Both the position numbers and the translations under genes were made by a program. Below, piece after piece: positions 28,588 through 35,554 of a stretch of 64,000 nucleotides of DNA (position 1 is the first letter of the stretch; the number at the start of each line of letters is the position of its first letter). The notes below the pieces were generated by a model. The model did no database searches and was not told where the DNA came from. It saw only the letters and a program-made list of their open reading frames with translations. This DNA comes from Burkholderia sp. Bp8963. Its GTDB lineage: Bacteria > Pseudomonadota > Gammaproteobacteria > Burkholderiales > Burkholderiaceae. Location: positions 79,868 through 143,867 of the forward strand of contig NZ_QTQP01000017.1 in assembly GCF_003854275.1 (NCBI RefSeq), written 5' to 3'.

Positions 28588-28941
28588 ATGAAGTCGCTCG
28601 TTCAAGCCGTTGTCGTTGCAGCCGCACTCGTTGCCCCGGTCGCGTCGTTCGCGCAGTCGGGTTCGCAGATCACTCGTGCGCAAGTGCGTGCCGAACTGGT
28701 TCAGCTCCAGCAGGCAGGCTACAACACCGCACGCGGTGAAGATCCGCATTATCCGGCGGCGATCCAGGCCGCGACTGCGCGTATCGCCGAACAGCAGCAA
28801 AACGCCGTCACGCAGGCACAAGGTGTCGACGTCAGCGGCTATGGCGCGCAAGCGCAAGGTGCATCGGCTTCCGGTTTGCGTGCGGCCGGCGTGCGCCCGG
28901 CAACTGCCGAGGAAATGAAGTCGCTGTATCGCGGCAGCTAA
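28588..28941 (+). CDS. DUF4148 secreted protein
   Basis: This 117-aa protein has a signal peptide (cleavage after SFA before QSG) and the DUF4148 pattern: an R-AQVRAELVQLQQAGY segment, then a Q/A-rich middle, ending in a T-x-E-E-M-K-S-L-Y-like tail. It is a small periplasmic family that is abundant and multi-copy in Burkholderia, with unknown function; the genes often respond to stress. A strong GGAGG site precedes the ATG. Confidence 0.85.
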   Translation: MKSLVQAVVVAAALVAPVASFAQSGSQITRAQVRAELVQLQQAGYNTARGEDPHYPAAIQAATARIAEQQQNAVTQAQGVDVSGYGAQAQGASASGLRAAGVRPATAEEMKSLYRGS

Positions 28942-29125
28942 GAGCAACGAAGGGCAGCGAAGGCAGTCGAGCGGCACCTAAGCGGCGGTCAAGCGATAGC
29001 TAAGCGGCCGGCGGTGCGGCAGCTGCGACGATCAGTCGCGCCTCGCGCCGAATCGACGATCGCGAGTAGCCGGCGCCGCGATTGCGAATTCTCGCCCCAT
29101 ACGCAGGTTCCGGCAGGACAAGGCG

Positions 29126-29854
29126 TCAGCGGCCCCGGGCCGCCGTGGCGCCGTCCGCCGTTTGCGCGGCGGGCAATTCGCGCCGTTCCGCACGGACACG
29201 CGCTGTGCCGGCGGACAGCGGGCCTCCTTGCGAGGAGGCGGTCGGTTGCCATGCGCCTGGCCGCGAATGGACGGCCCCGTCGATCCGGCGTTCGAAGCGG
29301 TACACGACGGCAGGTGGAAAGTTCATCCATGCGATGCCGACCCGTGCGGCACGGATCCCGATCGCTTCGAGATGTCGCGCGTGGATCGGGCAGCGCGGCG
29401 CATACGTGAATTGATAGAACGCGCCGCTGGCGGCCAAATGGTGCGCGAATGCGCCTTGCACGATCGCGACCGCCTGTTCGACAGGCATCGCGACGAGCGG
29501 CAATCCGCTGACGATCGCGTGGGCTCGCTCGGTGCCGAAGAAGCCGTCCGTCATCGCGAGCCGGGTTGCGTCCATCTGCATCACGCGCAGCGCGGGGAAC
29601 TGGCGCCGCAGCGCGGCGGCGAACGCAGGATCGGCCTCGACCAGCACCAGCCGGTCGCTGTTCACGCCGCGTGCCAGCAGCGCGCGGGTGAACACGCCGG
29701 TGCCTGCGCCAAGCTCGATCACGGACGCGTTGTCATGCGGGATCTGCGCGGTGATCAGTGCGGCGAGCGCCGGGCTCGACGGCGCGAGTGCGCCGACCCG
29801 ACGCGGGTTGCGCAGCCAGGTACGCAGGAACAGCACCCATTCAGGCAATCGCAT
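29126..29854 (-). CDS. SAM-dependent methyltransferase (phospholipid N-methyltransferase-like)
   Basis: This 242-aa protein has a class I SAM-binding motif VIELGAGTGVFTRALL and an N-terminal segment MRLPEWVLFLRTWLRNPRRVGA that often occurs in PmtA-like phospholipid methyltransferases and in rRNA-methyltransferase-like proteins. Its substrate is not known. The last about 35 residues (from about SRPGAWQPTASS) are low-complexity and unlike the family, so the original stop may have been lost or the tail is variable. The gene lies just outside the low-GC island, converging on the DUF4148 gene. Confidence 0.75.
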   Translation of the reverse strand: MRLPEWVLFLRTWLRNPRRVGALAPSSPALAALITAQIPHDNASVIELGAGTGVFTRALLARGVNSDRLVLVEADPAFAAALRRQFPALRVMQMDATRLAMTDGFFGTERAHAIVSGLPLVAMPVEQAVAIVQGAFAHHLAASGAFYQFTYAPRCPIHARHLEAIGIRAARVGIAWMNFPPAVVYRFERRIDGAVHSRPGAWQPTASSQGGPLSAGTARVRAERRELPAAQTADGATAARGR

Positions 29855-30219
29855 CGACGGGCTCCTTACGGGATTCGAGCGGTGCGGTGGAAGTGGAAGG
29901 CGGCGAGCGAGACGTCCGCCATCAGAATCAGCATAGTGGGCCAGCGCGCATTCCGACACGTTGGTTGTTACAGTCATTTACGTGACGGGCGCGCCTGCCG
30001 TAACGCAGGTCGAAGGCGGGGCGTGAGTGTGATAGCGGTCGGGGGCCAAACGGAGATTTTGGAGCCCGTTGTTCTCGATCATGCGCAACTGGAAACGTCG
30101 ATCGCTCCTGTCGACACCGGCCCTTGGGTATGATGGCGATATACCGGCGATCAGAATTCGGACGAGCTAGATCGCGGCCTCATTAGAAAAATTCGATTCC
30201 CACAAGTAGCGAGAGACCA
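29855..30219. other. Intergenic region at the left edge of the accessory patch
   Basis: These 365 bases separate the divergent methyltransferase and LprI-like lipoprotein genes. Base composition falls from very GC-rich to mixed within it (from about 30030). No gene and no copy of the ssrA 3' end were found. Confidence 0.6.
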
Positions 30220-31161
30220 ATGAAGAAGATCGTTCTTGCGGCAGGGGTTGCTGCAATGGCTGCGGCCCTCCTTTCTGCCTGCGACAAGGGTTCTGGAGGG
30301 GCGGTGGCTAGTTCAAATCCGTCACCACCTCAAGCTAGCTCCGCCCCAAGTGTTTCGCCAACTTCTACTGCACCGGCAGTGCAAACGGTTCCTGCTCCGC
30401 CGAGGCACAACTACGCGCTCAACCAAGATGGCACCTATGGGTATGAGCCTGCGTTGAGTGAGGATGACATTCGGAGTGGCAAGGCCGTCAAATCCCTTGT
30501 GATGATGCGCTACGTAGGGCTTCGCAACGGAACGTACGTTCTGCTGGTTCTGAACGACGATAATCCGAACGTGACAAGCCGCATCACATGCCAGGCGCCG
30601 TGTAACTTCGCGAAATCAGAAATCATGGCGGGTGACTCGGTGGTGAAAACGGAAACGCTTCGAGTCGTGCCGAACTCGATGATTGGCGCGATGCTGGAAG
30701 ATGCCATGGCCGGCCAGTTGTCTCCGTATGGGCAGCAGTTGCCGACCATGTCGCAGTATGCGAACAATACGGAACCGGCTAATGTTCCGTCTGCTGCGCC
30801 GTCGCCAGATACCGCACCGCAAGCTGCGCCCGTTCAAGTATCAGCGTCGACATCACCCGCGGGAGCGGGTGCATTACAACAAACGAGTTTCGACTGCGGT
30901 AAGGCGAAGTCCATCCCTGAGTACCTCATTTGCCACGATCCGGACCTTGCTGCCTCTGATCGTGATCTGGCCGTAGCGTATCAGCAGGCGAAGGATGCGG
31001 TTGTGGACAAGGCCGCGTTCACCGAGCGGGTTCGTAAACAATGGAACTTCCGCGAGAAGAACTGCCACGACAAGGAGTGCCTTGCGTCTTGGTATGCCTA
31101 CCAGAAGCGTGTCCTGACGAAGATTGCGCAGACGGGTGATGTATCCGCGCGCGACGACTGA
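30220..31161 (+). CDS. Lipoprotein with LprI-like C-terminal domain
   Basis: This 313-aa lipoprotein has the lipobox LLSAC (Cys21) after a short signal peptide. Residues about 25-60 are Ser/Pro/Thr-rich, a unique middle domain (about 60-185) has a Cys pair (CQAPCNF), and another Pro/Ala linker follows. The C-terminal about 80 residues (FDCGKAKSIPEYLICHDP ... QWNFREKNC) carry the four-Cys pattern of LprI/DUF1311 proteins, which include lysozyme inhibitors. It therefore may protect peptidoglycan against lysozyme. Codon use is less GC-biased than in the flanking genes, consistent with transfer. An AG-rich site precedes the ATG. Confidence 0.75.
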   Translation: MKKIVLAAGVAAMAAALLSACDKGSGGAVASSNPSPPQASSAPSVSPTSTAPAVQTVPAPPRHNYALNQDGTYGYEPALSEDDIRSGKAVKSLVMMRYVGLRNGTYVLLVLNDDNPNVTSRITCQAPCNFAKSEIMAGDSVVKTETLRVVPNSMIGAMLEDAMAGQLSPYGQQLPTMSQYANNTEPANVPSAAPSPDTAPQAAPVQVSASTSPAGAGALQQTSFDCGKAKSIPEYLICHDPDLAASDRDLAVAYQQAKDAVVDKAAFTERVRKQWNFREKNCHDKECLASWYAYQKRVLTKIAQTGDVSARDD

Positions 31162-31648
31162 CATCGAAGTCAGCTGGCAAAGCGGGCCGTAACACGCTAG
31201 TCAGCGTAGATGCATTGATAGGGCAACCGCTATCGTGCTGTTCCCAGTGCTATATCACGTAAGGTTGCCCACGTCGCCCCACAGATCCAAGCCGCTGCCC
31301 GGATGTTGGCGCAATTTTCGTCAGTGGCCACCTTACGCCGGGCGCACGGGTGCGAGCCGCGCGCCGCAGCTAATTCAACTGACCAAAGTCTGTTCCGTCT
31401 GGCGGAACGAGGAGGTGCATCTCTGGTTGGCGGATCCGATCGGGTATCGGGTTTGAACATGCGAACAGCAAATCAGCAAGGTAACCGGCGGGTGATAAAT
31501 GTTGACATCGAACTTTGCGCTACGGTTGCCGCACGGTGCGCGCTGCGCCATTCCACTTTCCCTTCGGCATTTCTCCGCGGCATGTCTGGTTTTGAACGCC
31601 TGACATGTGGCGCCGGCCTATCAGGCCGGGCACGTTGGAGACGCAAGC

Positions 31649-31723
31649 ATGAGTCGGTTGTGGAAGTGGGCCATCTGGCTCGCAATCTTAGCCCTGCTCA
31701 TCTGGCCCACATCGGCCTGGTGA
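31649..31723 (+). CDS. Tiny hydrophobic peptide (24 aa)
   Basis: The peptide is MSRLWKWAIWLAILALLIWP followed by TSAW: a basic start and a single hydrophobic helix rich in Trp, Leu and Ile. A GGAG ribosome site lies 8 bases before the ATG, and a hairpin follows the stop. It could be a small membrane toxin-like or regulatory peptide, a truncated membrane protein, or chance. No family is recognised. Confidence 0.35.
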   Translation: MSRLWKWAIWLAILALLIWPTSAW

Positions 31724-31737
31724 CAGATTTTGTAACC

Positions 31738-31764
31738 AAGCCCCCGCCTGCAAGGGCGGGGCTT
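31738..31764 (+). terminator. Terminator-like hairpin after the tiny ORF
   Basis: AAGCCCC and GGGGCTT arms with inner GCC/GGC pairing form a GC-rich hairpin 15 bases after the tiny ORF. There is no T run, so termination would be weak. Confidence 0.35.
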
Positions 31765-31915
31765 CGAGGGACATAGATGACCGGCGCCCCTCTAAGGCAT
31801 GAGTCACAGTCAGGGAGCGTGCTTCCGCGATGCCGCCGTCCAACCTGGACGTGGCTGCCCGCCAGAAGCTGAGGCGCGCGGCCGTCCACAGCGCATGATC
31901 GCGAACGACGTTGCG

Positions 31916-32539
31916 TCAGCTATTTACGGTCTCAATCTGCTCTTCGAGCAATCGACTGATGAGCGTTGTAAGCGGCCCAATGTCGGGGCGTGCGCCCTTG
32001 GCTTGAGAGCGATCTGCTACCTTTAATGCAGCTACGTAATCGTCCCTGTTGTCGCACAGCAGCTCAGGGAGTGTCTTCTTGCCTGGCAACGCTCCGCCGA
32101 GCTTCAAACAGGCTACGAAGTATGCAGCGGCGCGCGCAGTCCGCCCGTTCCCATTTACGAATGGGTGAATATGATTAAGGCGCCATAGAACAAAGGCGGC
32201 AAGCTTGGGCGCATCAAATTTGGTCCACCTTGAGTTGACATAGTGGACGAAGTGTTCCATCTGCGCCGGCACCGAATGAGGCATCGGAGGATGATGGTCG
32301 CCCTCATCCTTCCCCAACTCGACCACGCATGGCCTGTACTCCCCCGCATAGTCATGCAGGCAGGCGATAGCATGGTAGTTCAGTGCCTTGATGACTCTTT
32401 CAGAGAGCCATTGTTGCTGGGTGGCCGTCGCGACCTCTATCAAAGAGAGCAGGAAGGAGAATTGGCGGGCGGTGTTGGCAACTTCTAGCTGCGTGTAATG
32501 CTCGTTCCTCTCGTTCTGAGCCAGTTCCCAGAGGATCAT
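31916..32539 (-). CDS. Fic-domain protein
   Basis: This 207-aa protein has the Fic core motif HPFVNGNGRTAR at residues 125-136. A preceding target-clamping flap is visible (HHPPMPHSVPAQMEHF, about 82-97), and AGEYR lies near residue 65. Fic enzymes mostly transfer AMP from ATP to a hydroxyl group of a target protein, with the His as base. Here the usual acidic metal ligand (D/E at position 5 of the motif) is Asn129, so activity or cofactor use may differ. It starts 4 bases after a 62-aa gene, as in Fic toxin-antitoxin pairs. Base composition is lower in GC than the chromosome average. Confidence 0.88.
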   Translation of the reverse strand: MILWELAQNERNEHYTQLEVANTARQFSFLLSLIEVATATQQQWLSERVIKALNYHAIACLHDYAGEYRPCVVELGKDEGDHHPPMPHSVPAQMEHFVHYVNSRWTKFDAPKLAAFVLWRLNHIHPFVNGNGRTARAAAYFVACLKLGGALPGKKTLPELLCDNRDDYVAALKVADRSQAKGARPDIGPLTTLISRLLEEQIETVNS

Positions 32540-32543
32540 ACTT

Positions 32544-32732
32544 TCAGACAGCAGCGTGCTGCTTCAGCAAATGCTCAACCTTCTCGCGAGTCATACCTTC
32601 GCGCTGCCCCATGACGCTGTAGACGAACGACACGCGCTGCTGTTCAATGTCCGCCGGAGTCAATGGCTTCTTTGCCGCTGCCGCAAGTCGGGCGAGCAGC
32701 TTGCCATCTGTTTTGCTGGCAACAACCTTCAT
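32544..32732 (-). CDS. Probable Fic partner (antitoxin-like) protein
   Basis: This 62-aa protein, MKVVASKTDGKLLARLAAAA then a helical region with IEQQRVSFVYSVMGQREGMTREKVE, lies directly upstream of fic with 4 bases between, and has its own AAGGA ribosome site. Its position, size and helical REG-containing segment resemble VbhA/YhfG-type Fic inhibitors. However, the canonical inhibitory motif (S/T)xxxE(G/N) is not met: Met stands where Ser/Thr should be four residues before the Glu. The antitoxin role is therefore inferred from context. Confidence 0.65.
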   Translation of the reverse strand: MKVVASKTDGKLLARLAAAAKKPLTPADIEQQRVSFVYSVMGQREGMTREKVEHLLKQHAAV

Positions 32733-32758
32733 AGTTCGTTCCTTGGCACGATCGCACC

Positions 32759-32767
32759 TGTGGATAA
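32759..32767 (-). promoter_or_regulatory. DnaA box (perfect)
   Basis: The minus strand reads TTATCCACA, the consensus DnaA box. It is part of a 16-bp near-perfect inverted repeat with the box at 32836. Confidence 0.55.
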
Positions 32768-32820
32768 CCTGCTTACGAAGCTATGCGGAGGCGCGAACGG
32801 CAAAATTTGGACGTGAAAAA

Positions 32821-32837
32821 AACTGCCGAAGGCAGTT
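32821..32837 (-). terminator. Intrinsic terminator (integrase transcript or leader)
   Basis: On the minus strand AACTGCC-TTC-GGCAGTT is followed directly by a run of T (A run at 32816-32822 on plus). It lies between the integrase stop and the Fic operon. It most simply ends the integrase transcript, but it would also lie in the leader of any Fic transcript starting upstream of it. Confidence 0.8.
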
Positions 32838-32844
32838 ATCCACA
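32836..32844 (+). promoter_or_regulatory. DnaA box (perfect)
   Basis: TTATCCACA stands on the plus strand, in opposite orientation to the box at 32759-32767. With flanks (CACCTGTGGATAAC and its complement) the two form an inverted repeat about 70 bases apart. Confidence 0.55.
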
Positions 32845-32909
32845 GGTGATATCCGCGCCTCGAAAAATTCAGCAGAGAGATCCGCTTGACCAGCGCAGTG
32901 AACGAACTA

Positions 32910-32922
32910 TAGCAAATTGCTA
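32910..32922. promoter_or_regulatory. Palindrome overlapping a possible -10 box
   Basis: TAGCAAATTGCTA is a perfect 13-base palindrome. On the minus strand TATAGT overlaps it, with TTGGTC 18 bases upstream, so it may be an operator within a promoter reading towards the Fic operon. Confidence 0.4.
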
Positions 32923-32934
32923 CACTCGGGACCA

Positions 32935-32954
32935 AAAAATTGGGCCCAATTTTT
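32935..32954. repeat. Perfect 20-bp palindrome
   Basis: AAAAATTGGG and CCCAATTTTT abut with no spacer. It lies 60 bases after the integrase stop. It could be a protein-binding site or a bidirectional terminator-like structure. Confidence 0.7.
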
Positions 32955-32998
32955 GTCGCGGCGCGCCACAACGCTGGCTTGCGAAGAGGGCAGTCCCT

Positions 32999-33007
32999 TG
33001 TGGATAA
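32999..33007 (-). promoter_or_regulatory. DnaA box (perfect)
   Basis: The minus strand reads TTATCCACA, immediately after the integrase stop codon at 33015. It is the third perfect copy within 250 bases. Confidence 0.55.
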
Positions 33008-33014
33008 CCCGATG

Positions 33015-34256
33015 CTACGCGCGGGCCGAGTTGATCTCGATGACGTTCGCTCCTGCCTTGAGCCGGTCAAGGTAGTCGGCCCAGCGCTGCATCATTTCGC
33101 GACGTTTGGGAAGGTGGGCAGTGCGGTTGTATGCGCGCCCGAGCGGGTCCTTCACGGCGTGCGCGAGCTGCGCCTCGATGATCGCCGCAGGCAGGTGCAG
33201 CACTTCGTCCAAGATTGTGCGTGCCATCGCCCTGAAACCGTGTCCCGTCATCTCGTCGCCGCTGTATCCGAGTCGACGCAACGCGCCGTTGACCGTGTTG
33301 TCGGACATGGCACGGTCTTTCGTACGTACGCTCGGGAACAGAAAGCGGCCACCGCCTGTTAGCGCGTGAAGCTCACGCAGGATTGCGACCGCCTGAGACG
33401 ACAGCGGAACGATGTGCGCGCCGCCGGATGCCTTGCCTTGTTTAGTGCGCTTCATCCGATCGCTCGGGATCTCCCAAGTGCTGTCGTCGAGATCAAACTC
33501 TGTCCATTCAGCTGCGCGCAGCTCACCGGGTCGCTGGAAGAGTAGTGGGGCGAGGCGTAGCGCGCACAGCACCGCGAACGTACCCTGATAACCGTCAATC
33601 GCACGCAACAGCTCGGCAACTTGCTTCGGGTCTGTGATAGCTGCCATGTGCTCTTGCTGCACAGGAGGAAGCGCGCCGCGAAGATCGGCCGTTACGTCGC
33701 GCGGGGCGCGGCCGGTTGCCACGGCATAGCGGCATACCTGTCCGACGTTCGCGTGCAGGCGATGGGCCGTCTCGAGCGCGCCGCGTTTCTCGACCCGGCG
33801 CAGAACGTCGAGCACGTCCGGCGGAGCGAGCTCCGCAATAGGCTTACCTCCGATCCAAGGGAAGGCGTCAACTTCTAGGCGGCGCAAGATGCGAGCTCCG
33901 TGGCCATCCGACCAAGTGGGCGCGTACTTGGCGTGCCACTCGCGAGCAACGGCTTCGAACGAGTTCTCGGCACTCAGCCTAGCCGTGCGCTTCTCAGCTT
34001 TTTTCGCTTCACCCGGGTCGACGCCAGCGGCCAGCTTTTCCCGGGCCTCATCGCGCTTCCGGCGCGCCGCGGCGAGCGTCACATCGGGGTACACGCCGAG
34101 CGCCAGCAGTTTCTCTTTGCCGGCGGCTCGGTACTTGAGTCGCCAGTAACGCTGCCCGGCCGGCGTGATGAGCAGAAAAAGGCCGCCACCGTCGAACAGC
34201 TTGACGGGCTTTTCGGCCGGCTTCGTGTTGCGAATGGTCGTGTCGGTGAGCGGCAT
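33015..34256 (-). CDS. P4-type tyrosine recombinase (integrase)
   Basis: This 413-aa site-specific recombinase has an N-terminal DUF4102 arm-binding domain (DGGGLFLLITPAGQRYWRLKYR), an SAM-like core-binding domain and a C-terminal catalytic domain. Arg242 (in QRPGELRAAEW), the H339-x-x-R342 box (TGHGFRAMA), His366 and the nucleophile Tyr376 (GRAYNRTAHL) are all present, so it appears intact. The start at 34256 (MPLTDTTIRN) is the family's usual one. It lies next to the 3' end of ssrA, its likely integration site, and has five GGGGGTAT-type repeats across and upstream of its start. Confidence 0.93.
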   Translation of the reverse strand: MPLTDTTIRNTKPAEKPVKLFDGGGLFLLITPAGQRYWRLKYRAAGKEKLLALGVYPDVTLAAARRKRDEAREKLAAGVDPGEAKKAEKRTARLSAENSFEAVAREWHAKYAPTWSDGHGARILRRLEVDAFPWIGGKPIAELAPPDVLDVLRRVEKRGALETAHRLHANVGQVCRYAVATGRAPRDVTADLRGALPPVQQEHMAAITDPKQVAELLRAIDGYQGTFAVLCALRLAPLLFQRPGELRAAEWTEFDLDDSTWEIPSDRMKRTKQGKASGGAHIVPLSSQAVAILRELHALTGGGRFLFPSVRTKDRAMSDNTVNGALRRLGYSGDEMTGHGFRAMARTILDEVLHLPAAIIEAQLAHAVKDPLGRAYNRTAHLPKRREMMQRWADYLDRLKAGANVIEINSARA

Positions 34257-34315
34257 GGGGGTATCTGTACGCGGGGGTATGTCGTATACCCCTGAAAATA
34301 CCCCCAAATACCCCC
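34257..34315. repeat. Five GGGGGTAT-type repeats upstream of the integrase
   Basis: Copies lie at 34257-34264 and 34273-34280 (direct) and 34286-34292, 34298-34305 and 34308-34315 (inverted, ATACCCC/ATACCCCC). They sit between int and its ssrA attachment site, where integrase arm-type sites or autoregulatory sites are expected. Confidence 0.8.
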
Positions 34316-34351
34316 GGGCTGTCGATGGGGAAACTTTGGCGTCGCTGGAAG

Positions 34352-34387
34352 TAAAAAACCCGCGAAGCCTTGTGCTGTCGCGGGTTT
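34352..34387 (-). terminator. Intrinsic terminator after ssrA
   Basis: AAACCCGCGA and TCGCGGGTTT arms (34356-34365 and 34378-34387) are followed on the minus strand by T. It lies 34 bases after the tmRNA 3' end. Confidence 0.85.
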
Positions 34388-34420
34388 CTTGCTGTCGCTG
34401 GTGAAGCTTTGGCGGGAATT

Positions 34421-34790
34421 TGGTGGAGGCGGCGGGAATCGAACCCGCGTCCAGAAGCGCTCCACGACCAGTTCTACATGTTTAGTTCTGTCATTTGATT
34501 TAACCGCAGCGACGCGGACGAACACGCTGCACTACGGCGATTCGCTAGATTTTCGACCCGGGCGTCGCGACGCCACCAAGGCTTAACTGACGTATATGAC
34601 CTCTGGCGGTATTGCTACCGGTCTTGCGACGCTAGCCCGTCAGTGAACTAGGCAGAGGACGGCGGCCGTTAGGCTGCCAGTGCGAACGTATCGTCGTTTG
34701 CAGTTACGTTTTTCCCATTGATTAACGAGGTGACGGGTCCTCGACATGCCCTAGCCGCTTCACAACCCCTGTCGAAACCAGGTCGCCCCC
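34421..34790 (-). ncRNA. ssrA: Transfer-messenger RNA (tmRNA)
   Basis: The minus-strand RNA starts GGGGGCGACCTGGTTTCGACAGGGG and ends with the tRNA-like GGTTCGATTCCCGCCGCCTCCACCA, 370 nt in all. The tag reading frame GCAAACGACGATACG... encodes ANDDTFALAA and stops at TAA. tmRNA rescues stalled ribosomes together with SmpB and tags the nascent chain for degradation. It follows gph by 17 bases. Its 3' end is the probable attachment site of the adjacent integrase, and the sequence is intact after integration. Confidence 0.97.
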
Positions 34791-34807
34791 GCGGATAAGA
34801 TCAACCA

Positions 34808-35524
34808 TTATAGCCCAACATCGCGCAGCAGCTCGCGTAATTCCTGCGTCGTTGCGACAAGGTGCTGCGCCTGCCAGTCCGTCGGCGCGGCGCCGTCGCC
34901 GCAATAGCCGTAGGCGGCCGCGACGGTCGCCATGCCCGCGGCGCTGCCGGCCTGGATGTCGCGCAGGTCGTCGCCGACATACACGATACGCTCGGGCGCG
35001 AGCGTCAGCTGTCCGGCTGCATGCAGCAGCGGGGCAGGGTGGGGCTTCGGGTGCGGCGTTGTGTCGCCCCCGACGACGCACGCGGCGCGCGCGCGAAGGC
35101 CGAGCAAACCGACGAGCGGTTCGGTGAGTCGCATCGCCTTGTTCGTGACGATGCCCCAGCGCACGCGGCGCGCGTCGAGTTCGTCGAGCAGCGTGTCGAT
35201 GCCGGGAAACAGCGTCGTGTGCACGCAGATATCGGTTGCGTAGTTGGTCAGGAACTCGTCGCGCATCGCGTCGTAGCCGCCCGACTGCGGGTCGATGCCG
35301 AACGCGCCGCCGAGCAGGCCGCGTGCGCCTGCGGACGCGAGCGGCCGCAGCACGTCGAGCGGCGTCTCGCGCAGGCCGCGCACGCGCTGCATCTTGTTGA
35401 CGGCGGCGGCGAGATCCGGTGCCGTGTCGGCGAGCGTGCCGTCGAGATCGAACAGCACCGCGTTGCAGCCTTGCAGACGCGGTTCGTCGAATGTGGCCCG
35501 GCCGGGCGAAAGGGAGGTCGTCAT
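34808..35524 (-). CDS. gph: Phosphoglycolate phosphatase
   Basis: This 238-aa HAD-superfamily phosphatase has the motif I DLDGTLADTAPD (catalytic Asp pair), motif II in VTNK and motif IV in YVGDDLRDIQAG. It dephosphorylates 2-phosphoglycolate formed by RuBisCO side reactions or DNA repair; close HAD relatives with other substrates cannot be excluded. It follows ubiG by 30 bases on the same strand, an arrangement common in betaproteobacteria, and is followed by ssrA. Confidence 0.9.
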   Translation of the reverse strand: MTTSLSPGRATFDEPRLQGCNAVLFDLDGTLADTAPDLAAAVNKMQRVRGLRETPLDVLRPLASAGARGLLGGAFGIDPQSGGYDAMRDEFLTNYATDICVHTTLFPGIDTLLDELDARRVRWGIVTNKAMRLTEPLVGLLGLRARAACVVGGDTTPHPKPHPAPLLHAAGQLTLAPERIVYVGDDLRDIQAGSAAGMATVAAAYGYCGDGAAPTDWQAQHLVATTQELRELLRDVGL

Positions 35525-35554
35525 GCGGAGGGCGTCATGCCGGTCGAGTCGGTG

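Larger units (their letters stand above)
31162..31915. other. Non-coding stretch in the island
   Basis: These 754 bases between the lipoprotein and the Fic gene hold one tiny ORF (31649-31723), a GGGCAACC/GGTTGCCC inverted repeat (31221-31270) and a terminator-like hairpin (31738-31764). No other supported gene is seen; remnants of degraded mobile genes are possible but not recognisable. Confidence 0.5.
30000..34440. mobile_element. Small or eroded ssrA-integrated genomic island (approximate limits)
   Basis: A P4-type integrase lies with its promoter end against the 3' end of tmRNA, a classic integration site. From there leftward to about 30 kb the DNA is visibly poorer in GC and carries accessory genes (Fic module, LprI-like lipoprotein, tiny membrane ORF). 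The right limit lies in the last bases of ssrA. The left limit is a guess from composition: I found no second copy of the ssrA 3' end in the window, so the element is either eroded or the composition boundary is not the true end. Confidence 0.5.

Noticed and set aside
31303..31776. A 157-codon plus-strand frame in the island
   Set aside because: It has no ribosome site or domain, overlaps the tiny hydrophobic ORF in another frame, and its composition is not protein-like.
32759..33007. DnaA-box cluster considered as the chromosomal origin
   Set aside because: No dnaA, dnaN, parAB or rpmH is near, and the cluster lies inside an accessory island.
34257..34315. Short regular repeats considered as a CRISPR array
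   Set aside because: The units are only 8 bases, in both orientations, with irregular 5-12 base spacing and no cas genes; an integrase-associated site is a better reading.
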